IMG/VR virus record: IMGVR_UViG_3300030118_006426
Coordinates: 1-21,779 of that record
Direction: 5' to 3' (one strand)
DNA from: a virus
Length of the DNA: 21,779 nucleotides
The notes beneath the pieces were generated by a model, which was not told the origin of the DNA, did no database searches, and was given only the letters and a program-made list of their open reading frames with translations. Numbering within the stretch: the first letter of the stretch is position 1; every line of letters begins with the position of its first letter. Of the stretch, positions 6,654-12,511 are shown piece after piece. Position numbers and translations under genes: made by a program.

Positions 6654-7085
6654 ATGGCATTATCAAAAACAGAAACTAAAATTAGTGAGATCTGTGATGA
6701 TATCAAAGAACTTTTAATATTTAAAAATAGAAAGTATGGTAATTCTGCCCTAAAACCCTGTAGAGTATTTAGTAAATCTTCAGCGGTAGAACAGTTATTA
6801 GTAAGAATTGATGATAAATTAAATAGAATTATGCAAGGTGCTGGGTTACTTGCGAAAGATGAAGATGTATTAAATGATCTAATTGGATATTTAGTATTGC
6901 TTAAAATAGGAATGAGTGAAGAAGAAAATAAAGAAAAACTCGAAATCGCTAGAAGTATTTATGGTGATGGTATCAAAGCAGATGCCGAGCCTGATTTATT
7001 TCAAGGAGGTTTCAAATCTATTACTATTCCCTCAACAATTCCAGACTATTTAAAAAATTCACAGGAGGATGAAAATGCAGTATGA
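6654..7085 (+). CDS. Nmad1/DUF1599-like (MazG-fold) protein
   Basis: 143 residues; a GAGGG Shine-Dalgarno lies just upstream of the ATG. Motifs: K24NRKYGNSAL33, R51IDDKLNRI59 and E70DVLNDLIGYLVLLKIG86. This K-N-x-x-Y-G ... R-I-x-D-K-x-x-R-I ... D-x-x-x-D-L-x-x-Y arrangement matches the nucleotide-modification-associated domain 1 family (PF07659), which has an all-alpha MazG-like fold and is predicted to act on nucleotides or in modified-base metabolism. The last 35 residues are a variable tail. It follows the Dam-like gene closely, so a shared nucleotide or DNA-modification job is plausible but not shown. Confidence 0.65.
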   Translation: MALSKTETKISEICDDIKELLIFKNRKYGNSALKPCRVFSKSSAVEQLLVRIDDKLNRIMQGAGLLAKDEDVLNDLIGYLVLLKIGMSEEENKEKLEIARSIYGDGIKADAEPDLFQGGFKSITIPSTIPDYLKNSQEDENAV

Positions 7086-7248
7086 AGACTTAATAAAAAA
7101 TTATACTCCAGAATTAGAATTACTTGATGCTTTAGATTATCTTAAGGATCAACCTTGGCTCGCTTCGGAGATCCTAGAGCACTTGGCTTCTCGTTCCAAT
7201 ATTGAAAAAACCGTTTTAAAATCTTTCCCGAAGGATCCAGCTCAGTAA
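7075..7248 (+). CDS. Small helical protein overlapping the lysozyme gene antisense
   Basis: An ATG at 7075 with a consensus AGGAGG seven bases upstream opens a 57-codon frame: MQYEDLIKNYTPELELLDAL, continuing DYLKDQPWLASEILEHLASR and ending FPKDPAQ. It overlaps the end of the Nmad1-like gene by 11 bases, a typical coupled arrangement, and runs 107 bases antisense into the lysozyme-like gene. The helical, amphipathic sequence and strong ribosome site favour a real gene. The antisense overlap argues for caution. Function unknown. Confidence 0.5.
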   Translation: MQYEDLIKNYTPELELLDALDYLKDQPWLASEILEHLASRSNIEKTVLKSFPKDPAQ

Positions 7249-7858
7249 ATTTTTTTTCTAAGTACTCAATTGCTTTTACTTGATTAGAAGTACCATTGTA
7301 TGTCTCTGCTAGATTTAACAAACATACCTTTGTATGACATTTATGACGATAAAAAGTAGGTATCTCTTTATCTGCAGCAAAATACATATCAAGTTCAGCC
7401 CGTCTTCTTGCTACCATTAGCTCTCCCCCTGACATCCAATAAGTATTAATATATGGACTCCACTCTTTAATTATTTTTTGTTTAGAGCTATAACTATTTA
7501 TTAATTTTAAAAGATTTGAATTTTTAAAAGCATTAATACCAATACTATGAGCAAAACTCAACAAAGCTGCTTTTCTGTTGGAATTTAAATTTACATATAC
7601 ATAATCCTTTAATTTATTTGAAAAATATTTTAAGTCAATAAAAAACTGTTGGTCTATTTCTTCTTGTGTAGCTTTATCTTTTGCATTTAAGGTATGCCCA
7701 TTTATTTCCTCACTTCCATAACCTATCCTCCAACAATCCTCACCAAACTCTTTGTAAGCTGCATAATTACCAAGACCTAAAAAAGTCCTAGCTGGCGTAT
7801 ATGATTTTGTTAATTTGTAACCTTTTTCAGAAAAAAATGGAAATTTAAGGGACGACAA
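7142..7858 (-). CDS. GH24-like phage lysozyme/endolysin, atypical active site
   Basis: 238 residues from a TTG at 7858, overlapping the upstream gene by 14 bases. The GH24 (T4/lambdoid muramidase) core is recognisable: FLGLGNYAAYKEFGEDCWRI (26-45) followed by GYGS, KATQEEIDQQFFIDL (62-76), RKAALLSFAHSIGINAF (95-111), SNLLKLIN and VARRRAELDMYF (149-160). In classical enzymes the first block contains F-E-G and T-I-G-Y-G; here they read F-L-G and R-I-G-Y-G, so the catalytic Glu and Thr are absent at the expected places. The C-terminal 75 residues (including H172 C174 H175 C179) are an extra domain. It probably acts on peptidoglycan in lysis or entry, if active. Confidence 0.7.
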   Translation of the reverse strand: MSSLKFPFFSEKGYKLTKSYTPARTFLGLGNYAAYKEFGEDCWRIGYGSEEINGHTLNAKDKATQEEIDQQFFIDLKYFSNKLKDYVYVNLNSNRKAALLSFAHSIGINAFKNSNLLKLINSYSSKQKIIKEWSPYINTYWMSGGELMVARRRAELDMYFAADKEIPTFYRHKCHTKVCLLNLAETYNGTSNQVKAIEYLEKKFTELDPSGKILKRFFQYWNEKPSALGSPKRAKVDP

Positions 7859-8228
7859 CAGTTCCTTTATAGCTCACTTCAGAATAACCATCATATGCAA
7901 GTAATACAACATAATCTTTAGCAGCGTTAGTGACTGTAACACCTACAGCTCCTTTACCTTTTCCAGCTTTTTCAATATCGAAAAATTTTTGATATCCGGT
8001 TGGAGCATTACCAGTAGCAAAAGCATCTTTTTGAAATATCTGTACGCTACGAATACCTGATGATTTTAAAATATTCACGATAATATCTCCTGTACCACCT
8101 GGATTTACTTCGAAGCCTCTTACATCGTCACTTCTGTCACCAGTTGTAGATCCACCTACATAGGATATTTCAGAGCCACCATCAACGCTGAATGTATCAA
8201 GAGTGCCTGTTATTGTTCGTGTAGCCAT
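7845..8228 (-). CDS. Beta-rich hypothetical protein upstream of lysozyme
   Basis: 127 residues with many Gly, Val and Thr: MATRTITGTLDTFSVDGGSE, DVRGFEVNPGGTGDIIVNIL, IRSVQIFQKDA, then alternating strands to the VSYKGTVVVP end. The pattern suggests a small beta sandwich, perhaps PPC-like, similar in style to the protein at 3313-3987. No signal peptide or catalytic residues are apparent. It lies between the NblA-like gene (5 bases away) and the lysozyme gene (14-base overlap), so it belongs to the same leftward unit. A particle or lysis accessory role is inference. Confidence 0.6.
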   Translation of the reverse strand: MATRTITGTLDTFSVDGGSEISYVGGSTTGDRSDDVRGFEVNPGGTGDIIVNILKSSGIRSVQIFQKDAFATGNAPTGYQKFFDIEKAGKGKGAVGVTVTNAAKDYVVLLAYDGYSEVSYKGTVVVP

Positions 8229-8233
8229 GTTTT

Positions 8234-8446
8234 TTAAGAAATTTGACCTTCAGTTGATAGCTGAAATTGAATGTTTGCATCTATACCATGATCTTTCAAA
8301 ATGCCAAAAAACATTTGACGATCAATAGCTTTCTGATGTAAAAGCTCAATAAATGCTTCTTCTAATTCTACGCGGTCTAAAGTTTGGATTGCGATTGCAG
8401 CAGCATGAATTGCGAATTCCTGATCTACTGGGAGATTTACATCCAT
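8234..8446 (-). CDS. NblA-like protein (phycobilisome degradation adaptor family)
   Basis: 70 residues, two predicted helices. NblA proteins show a short acidic L-x-x-E/D-Q-x-F start, a helix with paired Leu/Gln/Arg, and an end like LLKHxWG. Here the corresponding pieces are LPVDQEFAIHAAA (5-17), LDRVELEEAFIELLHQKAID (23-42) and FFGILKDHGID (46-56), in register and with the usual length of about 60 residues. NblA docks phycobiliproteins to the Clp protease in cyanobacteria, and NblA genes are known in some cyanophages. A short C-terminal tail (ANIQFQLSTEGQIS) is extra. Assigned from motif spacing only, so activity is not assured. An AAAGG ribosome site lies about 11 bases upstream. Confidence 0.6.
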   Translation of the reverse strand: MDVNLPVDQEFAIHAAAIAIQTLDRVELEEAFIELLHQKAIDRQMFFGILKDHGIDANIQFQLSTEGQIS

Positions 8447-8485
8447 ATAAGTTAAAACCTTTATACATATATTACCAACAGTAAA

Positions 8486-8647
8486 TTAACGAGCAATACT
8501 CTGCATCGGTTGAGCTCTAGTATCTACTGTAAAGTCTGGAATATCAGGTACATCATCAAACAAACCAGTCCTCTTTAGATCTCTCGATTCTATAAACTCT
8601 TGTAATTTTCTCTTTGGGTCTATAGTTTGGTTCATGGATTCTAACAT
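8486..8647 (-). CDS. Small hypothetical protein (53 aa)
   Basis: Frame from the ATG at 8647: MLESMNQTIDPKRKLQEFIE, then SRDLKRTGLFDDVPDIPDF and ending AQPMQSIAR. It is polar with a predicted helix followed by an acidic, Pro-rich tail, in the style of other small phage proteins here. It overlaps by 92 bases, in another frame of the same strand, the membrane ORF at 8556-8723. No clear Shine-Dalgarno. Function unknown. Confidence 0.45.
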   Translation of the reverse strand: MLESMNQTIDPKRKLQEFIESRDLKRTGLFDDVPDIPDFTVDTRAQPMQSIAR

Positions 8648-8723
8648 TTTTTTTAAGTAATACAGAACTTATACCGTAACTACTACCAAATAATACAATA
8701 AAGCTGATAGCAACAGTTCCCAT
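8556..8723 (-). CDS. Small membrane protein (55 aa), overlapping ORF
   Basis: Frame from the ATG at 8723: MGTVAISFIVLFGSSYGISS forms one hydrophobic N-terminal helix, followed by a strongly basic tail (VLLKKNVRIHEPNYRPKEKI, RVYRIERSKEDWFV). This hydrophobic-then-basic layout is typical of small phage inner-membrane proteins. It shares 92 bases with the ORF at 8486-8647 in a different frame. No clear Shine-Dalgarno. Together the two ORFs fill most of the 325-base stretch between the NblA-like and hydroxylase genes. Confidence 0.45.
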   Translation of the reverse strand: MGTVAISFIVLFGSSYGISSVLLKKNVRIHEPNYRPKEKITRVYRIERSKEDWFV

Positions 8724-8751
8724 TTGAAATTTCTGTATTTAATACTATTCT
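8724..8751 (+). promoter_or_regulatory. Weak candidate promoter for the hydroxylase gene
   Basis: TTGAAA (8724-8729) and TATTCT (8746-8751) are separated by 16 bases and would start transcription about 14 bases before the ATG at 8772. The -10 matches only 4 of 6 consensus positions in AT-rich sequence, so this is tentative. Confidence 0.3.
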
Positions 8752-8771
8752 AAAACTAATAAGACTTTTAT

Positions 8772-9566
8772 ATGAATATAGACGAAATTTTAAAAGCTTT
8801 TATGGAGGCTTCTGTTAGTGGAGCCAGTAAAACACAAGTGATAAGAAGTTTTAAGGATATTTATAATCTTAATGATGAACAAGTAGATAAATTAATATTA
8901 TTGTCTAAATTTAAGAAAAAACCAAAAAAATTAAATTATAAAAAATTTTATAATAACAAAATAATTCATGAAGCTGAAAGAATATATTTCCCTTTTACGC
9001 AGATTTATAAGCTTGATAATTTTCTTTCTGATAATGAATGTAGTGAATTAATTTCAATGGTGTCAACGAATCTTAGACCTTCTACCGTTGCAGATCCTGA
9101 AGATACCTGTTTAGTAGATGATTACAGAACTAGTAAAACGTCAGACTTAAATTATTTTACAAATCCTTTTTATTTAAATATTGATAGAAAAATAGCTAAT
9201 TTATTGGATATGAATCCTTTTCTAGGTGAAACAATGCAGGCTCAAAAATATAACGTAGGTGAATACTATAAAGAACATTATGATTTCTTTTCACCTTTTA
9301 ATCGTGAATTTAAAACTTATTGTGAATGGATGGGGCAAAGAACTTGGACTACAATGATTTATCTAAATGATGTAGAAGAGGGAGGTGAGACATACTTTAA
9401 ACGATTAAATCTCAAAATAAAACCGAAAAAAGGCTTATTAATCGCATGGAATAACCTATATATAAATGGATTTCCGAATTACAAAACTATCCATGAAGCT
9501 TTACCTCCAATAAAAGGCACAAAATATATTATTACTAAATGGTGGAGAAGTTGGAGTCTTATCTAA
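8772..9566 (+). CDS. 2OG-Fe(II) oxygenase, prolyl-4-hydroxylase-like
   Basis: 264 residues. A helical N-terminal region (1-50) precedes a P4Hc-type catalytic domain. The iron ligands are H169 and D171 (EHYDFF) and H241 (TIHEALP). K251 in GTKYIITKW lies ten residues after H241, the spacing of the 2-oxoglutarate-binding Lys in prolyl 4-hydroxylases. The conserved strand MIYLNDVEEGGETYF (195-209) is also present. The enzyme should hydroxylate a protein or peptide side chain using O2 and 2-oxoglutarate in the cytoplasm; the substrate is unknown. Such enzymes are frequent cyanophage accessory genes. It is a single plus-strand gene between minus-strand neighbours, and its stop abuts the convergent stop at 9567. 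Confidence 0.88.
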   Translation: MNIDEILKAFMEASVSGASKTQVIRSFKDIYNLNDEQVDKLILLSKFKKKPKKLNYKKFYNNKIIHEAERIYFPFTQIYKLDNFLSDNECSELISMVSTNLRPSTVADPEDTCLVDDYRTSKTSDLNYFTNPFYLNIDRKIANLLDMNPFLGETMQAQKYNVGEYYKEHYDFFSPFNREFKTYCEWMGQRTWTTMIYLNDVEEGGETYFKRLNLKIKPKKGLLIAWNNLYINGFPNYKTIHEALPPIKGTKYIITKWWRSWSLI

Positions 9567-9854
9567 TTACCACTTAACTTTATGTGACCAGTATCTAGCA
9601 GAAAACTTATCAGGATTTGGATCTTGAGCATTATGTCTTGCATAATATGATTTTTTTCTAGCCTTATCTTTCGCAGATTTAGGATTCTTACCAGCACCTT
9701 TTACTCCCTGCTGACCAAATCTTATTATCTTTTCTTTGCCATCTTTACAAGCTTTTACAACATGAGACTTTGTTTTATGACTAGGAGTCTTCTTAGGTTT
9801 ATTACACTTTAAATGTTCTTTTGAAAGTTGTTTAGCTTTTGCTCTCTTTGACAT
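9567..9854 (-). CDS. Lys-rich DUF6321-like protein
   Basis: 95 residues, very basic. The core KEKIIRFGQQGVKGAGKNP (about 40-58), followed by SAKDKARKKSYYARH and a closing SARYWSHKVKW, matches the DUF6321 pattern I remember from cyanophages and other aquatic phages. Two Cys (17 and 36) are present. The charge suggests nucleic-acid binding or virion packaging, but no function is established. The start overlaps the Dps-like gene by 23 bases, so the two are co-expressed. Confidence 0.7.
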   Translation of the reverse strand: MSKRAKAKQLSKEHLKCNKPKKTPSHKTKSHVVKACKDGKEKIIRFGQQGVKGAGKNPKSAKDKARKKSYYARHNAQDPNPDKFSARYWSHKVKW

Positions 9855-10347
9855 TTTTTTCGTTAGAAATCGTATATGTCAGTGAAGATCTAAGATGCCA
9901 CTGATATTTCTTATGTTTACGAGCACGATCTACAGCTAATCCTTGAGTGAGTTCATCACCAAGCATACCACTATACTTTGCTAGTTCTTCAAAATAACCT
10001 GCAAGCATATCGTGAACTACACTTAATTCTAAAACAAGTTTTTCTTCGTCATAAGGGTCACTCATATCTATTTGATTTATTCGTGATGACATTAAATTAT
10101 CCACAGCTAATGGTGTCATTAAGTTTATTGATCTAATATGTTCAGCTATCTCGTCTACACCCTTATGCATTTCATTCTGAATTTCCTCTGTTAAAAGATG
10201 TATTTGATAGAATTTTGAACCATTTAGACCCCAATGAACAAGTCTAGTTTGAGCTAAAACAAAAATACTATCTCGTAATGATTGAACAATAATCTGATCT
10301 ACATACTCTTTGTCTTTTGGATTTACGTTGTGAATTGGAATGTTCAT
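9832..10347 (-). CDS. Dps-like ferritin-family protein
   Basis: 171 residues. All five ferroxidase-centre residues of the Dps family are present with the spacing of E. coli Dps (H51, H63, D67, D78, E82): H38 in LVHWGLNG, H50 in FYQIH, E54, D65 and E69 in VDEIAEHIR. The C-terminal part (GDELTQGLAVDRARKHKKYQW, split around 131-150) matches the last Dps helix. Family members oxidise Fe(II) with peroxide in a 12-subunit shell and often shield DNA. The basic C-terminal tail (RKHKK, NEKNVKESK) could bind DNA. The gene overlaps DUF6321 downstream and shares a base with the gene upstream. It is probably cytoplasmic, protecting DNA or storing iron during infection. Confidence 0.8.
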   Translation of the reverse strand: MNIPIHNVNPKDKEYVDQIIVQSLRDSIFVLAQTRLVHWGLNGSKFYQIHLLTEEIQNEMHKGVDEIAEHIRSINLMTPLAVDNLMSSRINQIDMSDPYDEEKLVLELSVVHDMLAGYFEELAKYSGMLGDELTQGLAVDRARKHKKYQWHLRSSLTYTISNEKNVKESKS

Positions 10348-10535
10348 TAAAGAACTTTTATAATACCTTTCCTTACTTTAGCTGCAATGCTTTGATCTTC
10401 GCCACCCTCTGTTCTTGCTAGTGCGTCAGGCATACGTGCTCTTTGTAATTCAGGCATGTATTGCATAATCTTTAGACTCTTGTCTTTTAGGAATGCTTGA
10501 GCTTTAGCTTGTTGCCCATCCGATGAAACATTCAT
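10347..10535 (-). CDS. Small hypothetical protein between HNH and Dps genes
   Basis: 62 residues: MNVSSDGQQAKAQAFLKDKS, a Met/Arg-rich middle (IMQYMPELQRARMPDALART) and a basic end (AAKVRKGIIKVL). No domain recognised. It starts 32 bases inside the end of the HNH gene and its stop overlaps the Dps-like start by one base, so it is embedded in a coupled run of genes. Confidence 0.55.
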   Translation of the reverse strand: MNVSSDGQQAKAQAFLKDKSLKIMQYMPELQRARMPDALARTEGGEDQSIAAKVRKGIIKVL

Positions 10536-10914
10536 TTGTTATATAAGAAGTAGCTTTATTTGAAGATACAAGGTTAATAGCACCGCTATTATCTTCTATC
10601 CAATGTCTTATTTTAACAAGTCTTTCCTCTGAATATATTAAATTAGAAGAATTATACCAATCCTCTAATGATGTAGAACCTTTAGATCTATTACATTTTG
10701 AACAGGAACATAACATATTGGATTTGACATTATGTCCTCCTTTAAATTTTGGAATAATATGGTCAATTGTGGCAGAATAAGCACCTAGTTTCTCATCACA
10801 ATATGCACATTTCCAATCCCATGCTTCAAATATTGACTGTCTAAATTTTCGTCGGGCATTCTTTGGTGATAGTTCAATTAAGTTTATTAAGAGATCTTGC
10901 TCGCAATTAATCAC
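10504..10914 (-). CDS. HNH endonuclease (McrA-like)
   Basis: 136 residues. Canonical HNH core: C36AYC39, TIDHIIPKFKGGHN (49-62) with the catalytic His of D-H-I, then N65MLC, CSKCNRSKG (70-78). The two Cys pairs form the structural zinc site. Unlike the HNH-like protein at 2192-3328, the catalytic His and the Asn/His positions are intact, so DNA cleavage is expected. Free-standing HNH enzymes in phages act as homing endonucleases or assist packaging. The N terminus (MINCEQDLLINLIELSPKNA) resembles cyanophage homologues I remember. No intron boundary is visible nearby. Confidence 0.85.
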   Translation of the reverse strand: MINCEQDLLINLIELSPKNARRKFRQSIFEAWDWKCAYCDEKLGAYSATIDHIIPKFKGGHNVKSNMLCSCSKCNRSKGSTSLEDWYNSSNLIYSEERLVKIRHWIEDNSGAINLVSSNKATSYITNECFIGWATS

Positions 10915-10969
10915 ATGTAAAATGCAGCCTTGAAAAAACTTTATGCTGCATAAACTTACACAAATGTAA
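10915..10969. promoter_or_regulatory. Short intergenic gap with an inverted repeat
   Basis: ATGCAGC (10922-10928) and GCTGCAT (10945-10951) are perfect 7-base arms around a 16-base loop. Leftward, the hairpin is followed by only a few T residues, so it is a weak terminator at best. It could instead be an operator or leader structure before the HNH gene. Confidence 0.3.
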
Positions 10970-11197
10970 TCAATGTTCCATTAAAGGAACTAACTCAACA
11001 TCCTCTTCTATCTCACAGTCTGATTCTTCTAGCAATCTTAATAAATAATAATGAATTTTCTCAGTGACCCATTTTAAGTCCTCATCTTTGACATCATTAA
11101 ATATTGCATTTAGGGATAAATCACGGGATGGGGTACGAATATGATCCGCTAACAATCTAAGAGCTTTATATCTTTCTTGGTTCATCTCAGATAACAT
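10970..11197 (-). CDS. Small acidic hypothetical protein
   Basis: 75 residues: MLSEMNQERYKALRLLADHI followed by an acidic helical C terminus (LLRLLEESDCEIEEDVELVP). No domain recognised. It starts one base after the stop of the coiled-coil protein at 11199-11423 and is surely co-transcribed with it. Function unknown. Confidence 0.55.
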   Translation of the reverse strand: MLSEMNQERYKALRLLADHIRTPSRDLSLNAIFNDVKDEDLKWVTEKIHYYLLRLLEESDCEIEEDVELVPLMEH

Positions 11198-11198
11198 T

Positions 11199-11423
11199 TC
11201 ATGTTACCTCTGGCTCTACTTCTACTTCAGCTTCAGGTTTATGTTCAACTTCGCTTTTTAAAAATTGAACTATTTCTATAGCTCCTAAAACTTTTAAGTA
11301 AGACTCTTTTGTTTGAGCTAACTCTAAATCTTTTAATTTTACTTCGTTAGACAAACTAGCTTGTTGTTGAGCTAATTGCTTAAGAGTATCATCTAATTTT
11401 TCTAGAGAAACTTTACAAGACAT
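11199..11423 (-). CDS. Small coiled-coil protein with acidic tail
   Basis: 74 residues. Residues 5-55 show heptad-like spacing of hydrophobic residues (LEKLDDTLKQLAQQQASLSN, LELAQTKESYLKVLGAIEIV), predicting a coiled coil. The tail is very acidic and repetitive (EVEHKPEAEVEVEPEVT). An AAGGA ribosome site lies 11 bases before the ATG, and a TATACT box lies at 11446-11451. Probably an oligomeric adaptor; function unknown. Confidence 0.6.
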   Translation of the reverse strand: MSCKVSLEKLDDTLKQLAQQQASLSNEVKLKDLELAQTKESYLKVLGAIEIVQFLKSEVEHKPEAEVEVEPEVT

Positions 11424-11445
11424 AATAAAAATATTCCTTAACTAG

Positions 11446-11451
11446 AGTATA
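11446..11451 (-). promoter_or_regulatory. Candidate -10 box for the small-gene/HNH/Dps run
   Basis: The minus strand reads TATACT here, about 22 bases before the ATG at 11423. The hexamer 17 bases upstream (TAGCTA) is a poor -35. The position is suitable for starting the leftward transcript that continues through the HNH and Dps genes. Confidence 0.3.
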
Positions 11452-11474
11452 GCTAAGTCAATTTTTACTAGCTA

Positions 11475-12023
11475 CTAACAATTATTAAAATCTCTAGCTA
11501 TCTGTCCACCAATATCAGCTCCTTTATCTTGACCAAACATAGTAATCCATCCTGCAGCTATCCAGCCAATTATAGGAATGTTGGTTACAGCTGGAGCTGC
11601 TTTAACACCCATAGAAGCCCCTACAAGCCTTCCTGTTGATTCACCACTTCCTTCTATCTTGTAACATGCTATTTGCTCTTCTGTAAGCTGAGAAGCATCT
11701 TTGGATGAATCTGAAGTTTTGTTCTCACCATTCATCGTAAATTCTTTTCTAATTATTATTTTTTCTTTTTTATTACCAAAAAATCCTTTAGGTGTCTCAC
11801 TATTTGTAACTGTCGTAAGAACCTTGGGATCATTAGCCATGTAAGAAATCTTATATCCAAATTCAGAAGCATCCACCTGATACGTGGTATAAGGACCAAC
11901 GGGTAAATTAATTACAGGAAGATTCGTTTTATTAGATAAATTACTTATTAAACCTATATTCGATATACCTAAAAGGGAAACTAATCCAATAGTTCCCCAA
12001 TTTCTTTTTGGTCTACTATACAT
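11475..12023 (-). CDS. Membrane-associated hypothetical protein with glycine-zipper C terminus
   Basis: 182 residues. A basic start (MYSRPKRNWG) leads into a hydrophobic helix (residues 12-29). A soluble middle region (DASEFGYKISYMANDPKVLT, GFFGNKKEKIIIRKEF) follows. The C-terminal part is Gly/Ala-rich and hydrophobic (GRLVGASMGVKAAPAVTNIP, then IIGWIAAGWITMFG) with GxxxG-like spacing, ending in FNNC. This suggests two membrane contacts around an exposed domain. I remember this family from cyanophages without a known function. It overlaps the holin-like gene by 8 bases, so envelope or lysis involvement is possible. Confidence 0.65.
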   Translation of the reverse strand: MYSRPKRNWGTIGLVSLLGISNIGLISNLSNKTNLPVINLPVGPYTTYQVDASEFGYKISYMANDPKVLTTVTNSETPKGFFGNKKEKIIIRKEFTMNGENKTSDSSKDASQLTEEQIACYKIEGSGESTGRLVGASMGVKAAPAVTNIPIIGWIAAGWITMFGQDKGADIGGQIARDFNNC

Positions 12024-12441
12024 CTTTTTTGTTAGTGCCTTCAGTAACTATCTTAATAGGAGCTTGTTCGATACGCAATATTTGAGTAGGTGCAGTCTGA
12101 GTAGCCTTCTCTATAAGCTTTTCGAAGTCAGCTTTAGTTAAATTTGGAGTTTGATTTTTGTCCATTTTCATAGTGCCATCTCCTCTTTTTCGTGCTGCCT
12201 CTACGCCAAATGTGCTCAAAACCCCCGTCAGAATCGAAGCCGGGAAGGTGATATCCTTGGGTTCTGTGCTATAGCCTGGGATAGTTATGTAGTTTAAGCT
12301 GACGATAAAACCGGACCATCCAACTACGACAAGCCTTACCACGACTGAGATAAAGGCTAATTGTTCCTCTTTATCGTCTATATTTTCTTTAATCTTTTGA
12401 AAAACATTTTTCTTTTGTTGATCTTTTAAATTTTCAGCCAT
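12016..12441 (-). CDS. Two-helix membrane protein, holin-like candidate
   Basis: 141 residues. The charged N terminus (MAENLKDQQKKNVFQKIKEN) is followed by two predicted membrane helices, about 29-50 (AFISVVVRLVVVGWSGFIV) and 65-82 (ITFPASILTGVLSTFGVE), then a polar C-terminal half with a short helix (KADFEKLIEKATQ). Small two-helix proteins with charged ends include phage holins, but the 60-residue C-terminal extension is unusual. The lysozyme-like gene is about 4 kb away, so a lysis role is only a possibility. It is the first gene of its leftward unit, divergent from the exported-protein genes. Confidence 0.6.
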   Translation of the reverse strand: MAENLKDQQKKNVFQKIKENIDDKEEQLAFISVVVRLVVVGWSGFIVSLNYITIPGYSTEPKDITFPASILTGVLSTFGVEAARKRGDGTMKMDKNQTPNLTKADFEKLIEKATQTAPTQILRIEQAPIKIVTEGTNKKDV

Positions 12442-12511
12442 TTTATTTAGGAATTATTTACTAAGTGTAGCTCCATTAAAGTTATGAATAGCAAACAATA
12501 AGAATAAAAAA

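Noticed and set aside
10922-10951. ATGCAGC/GCTGCAT hairpin as a rho-independent terminator
   Set aside because: The loop is 16 bases and the following T tract is short, so it is kept only as an inverted repeat of unknown role.
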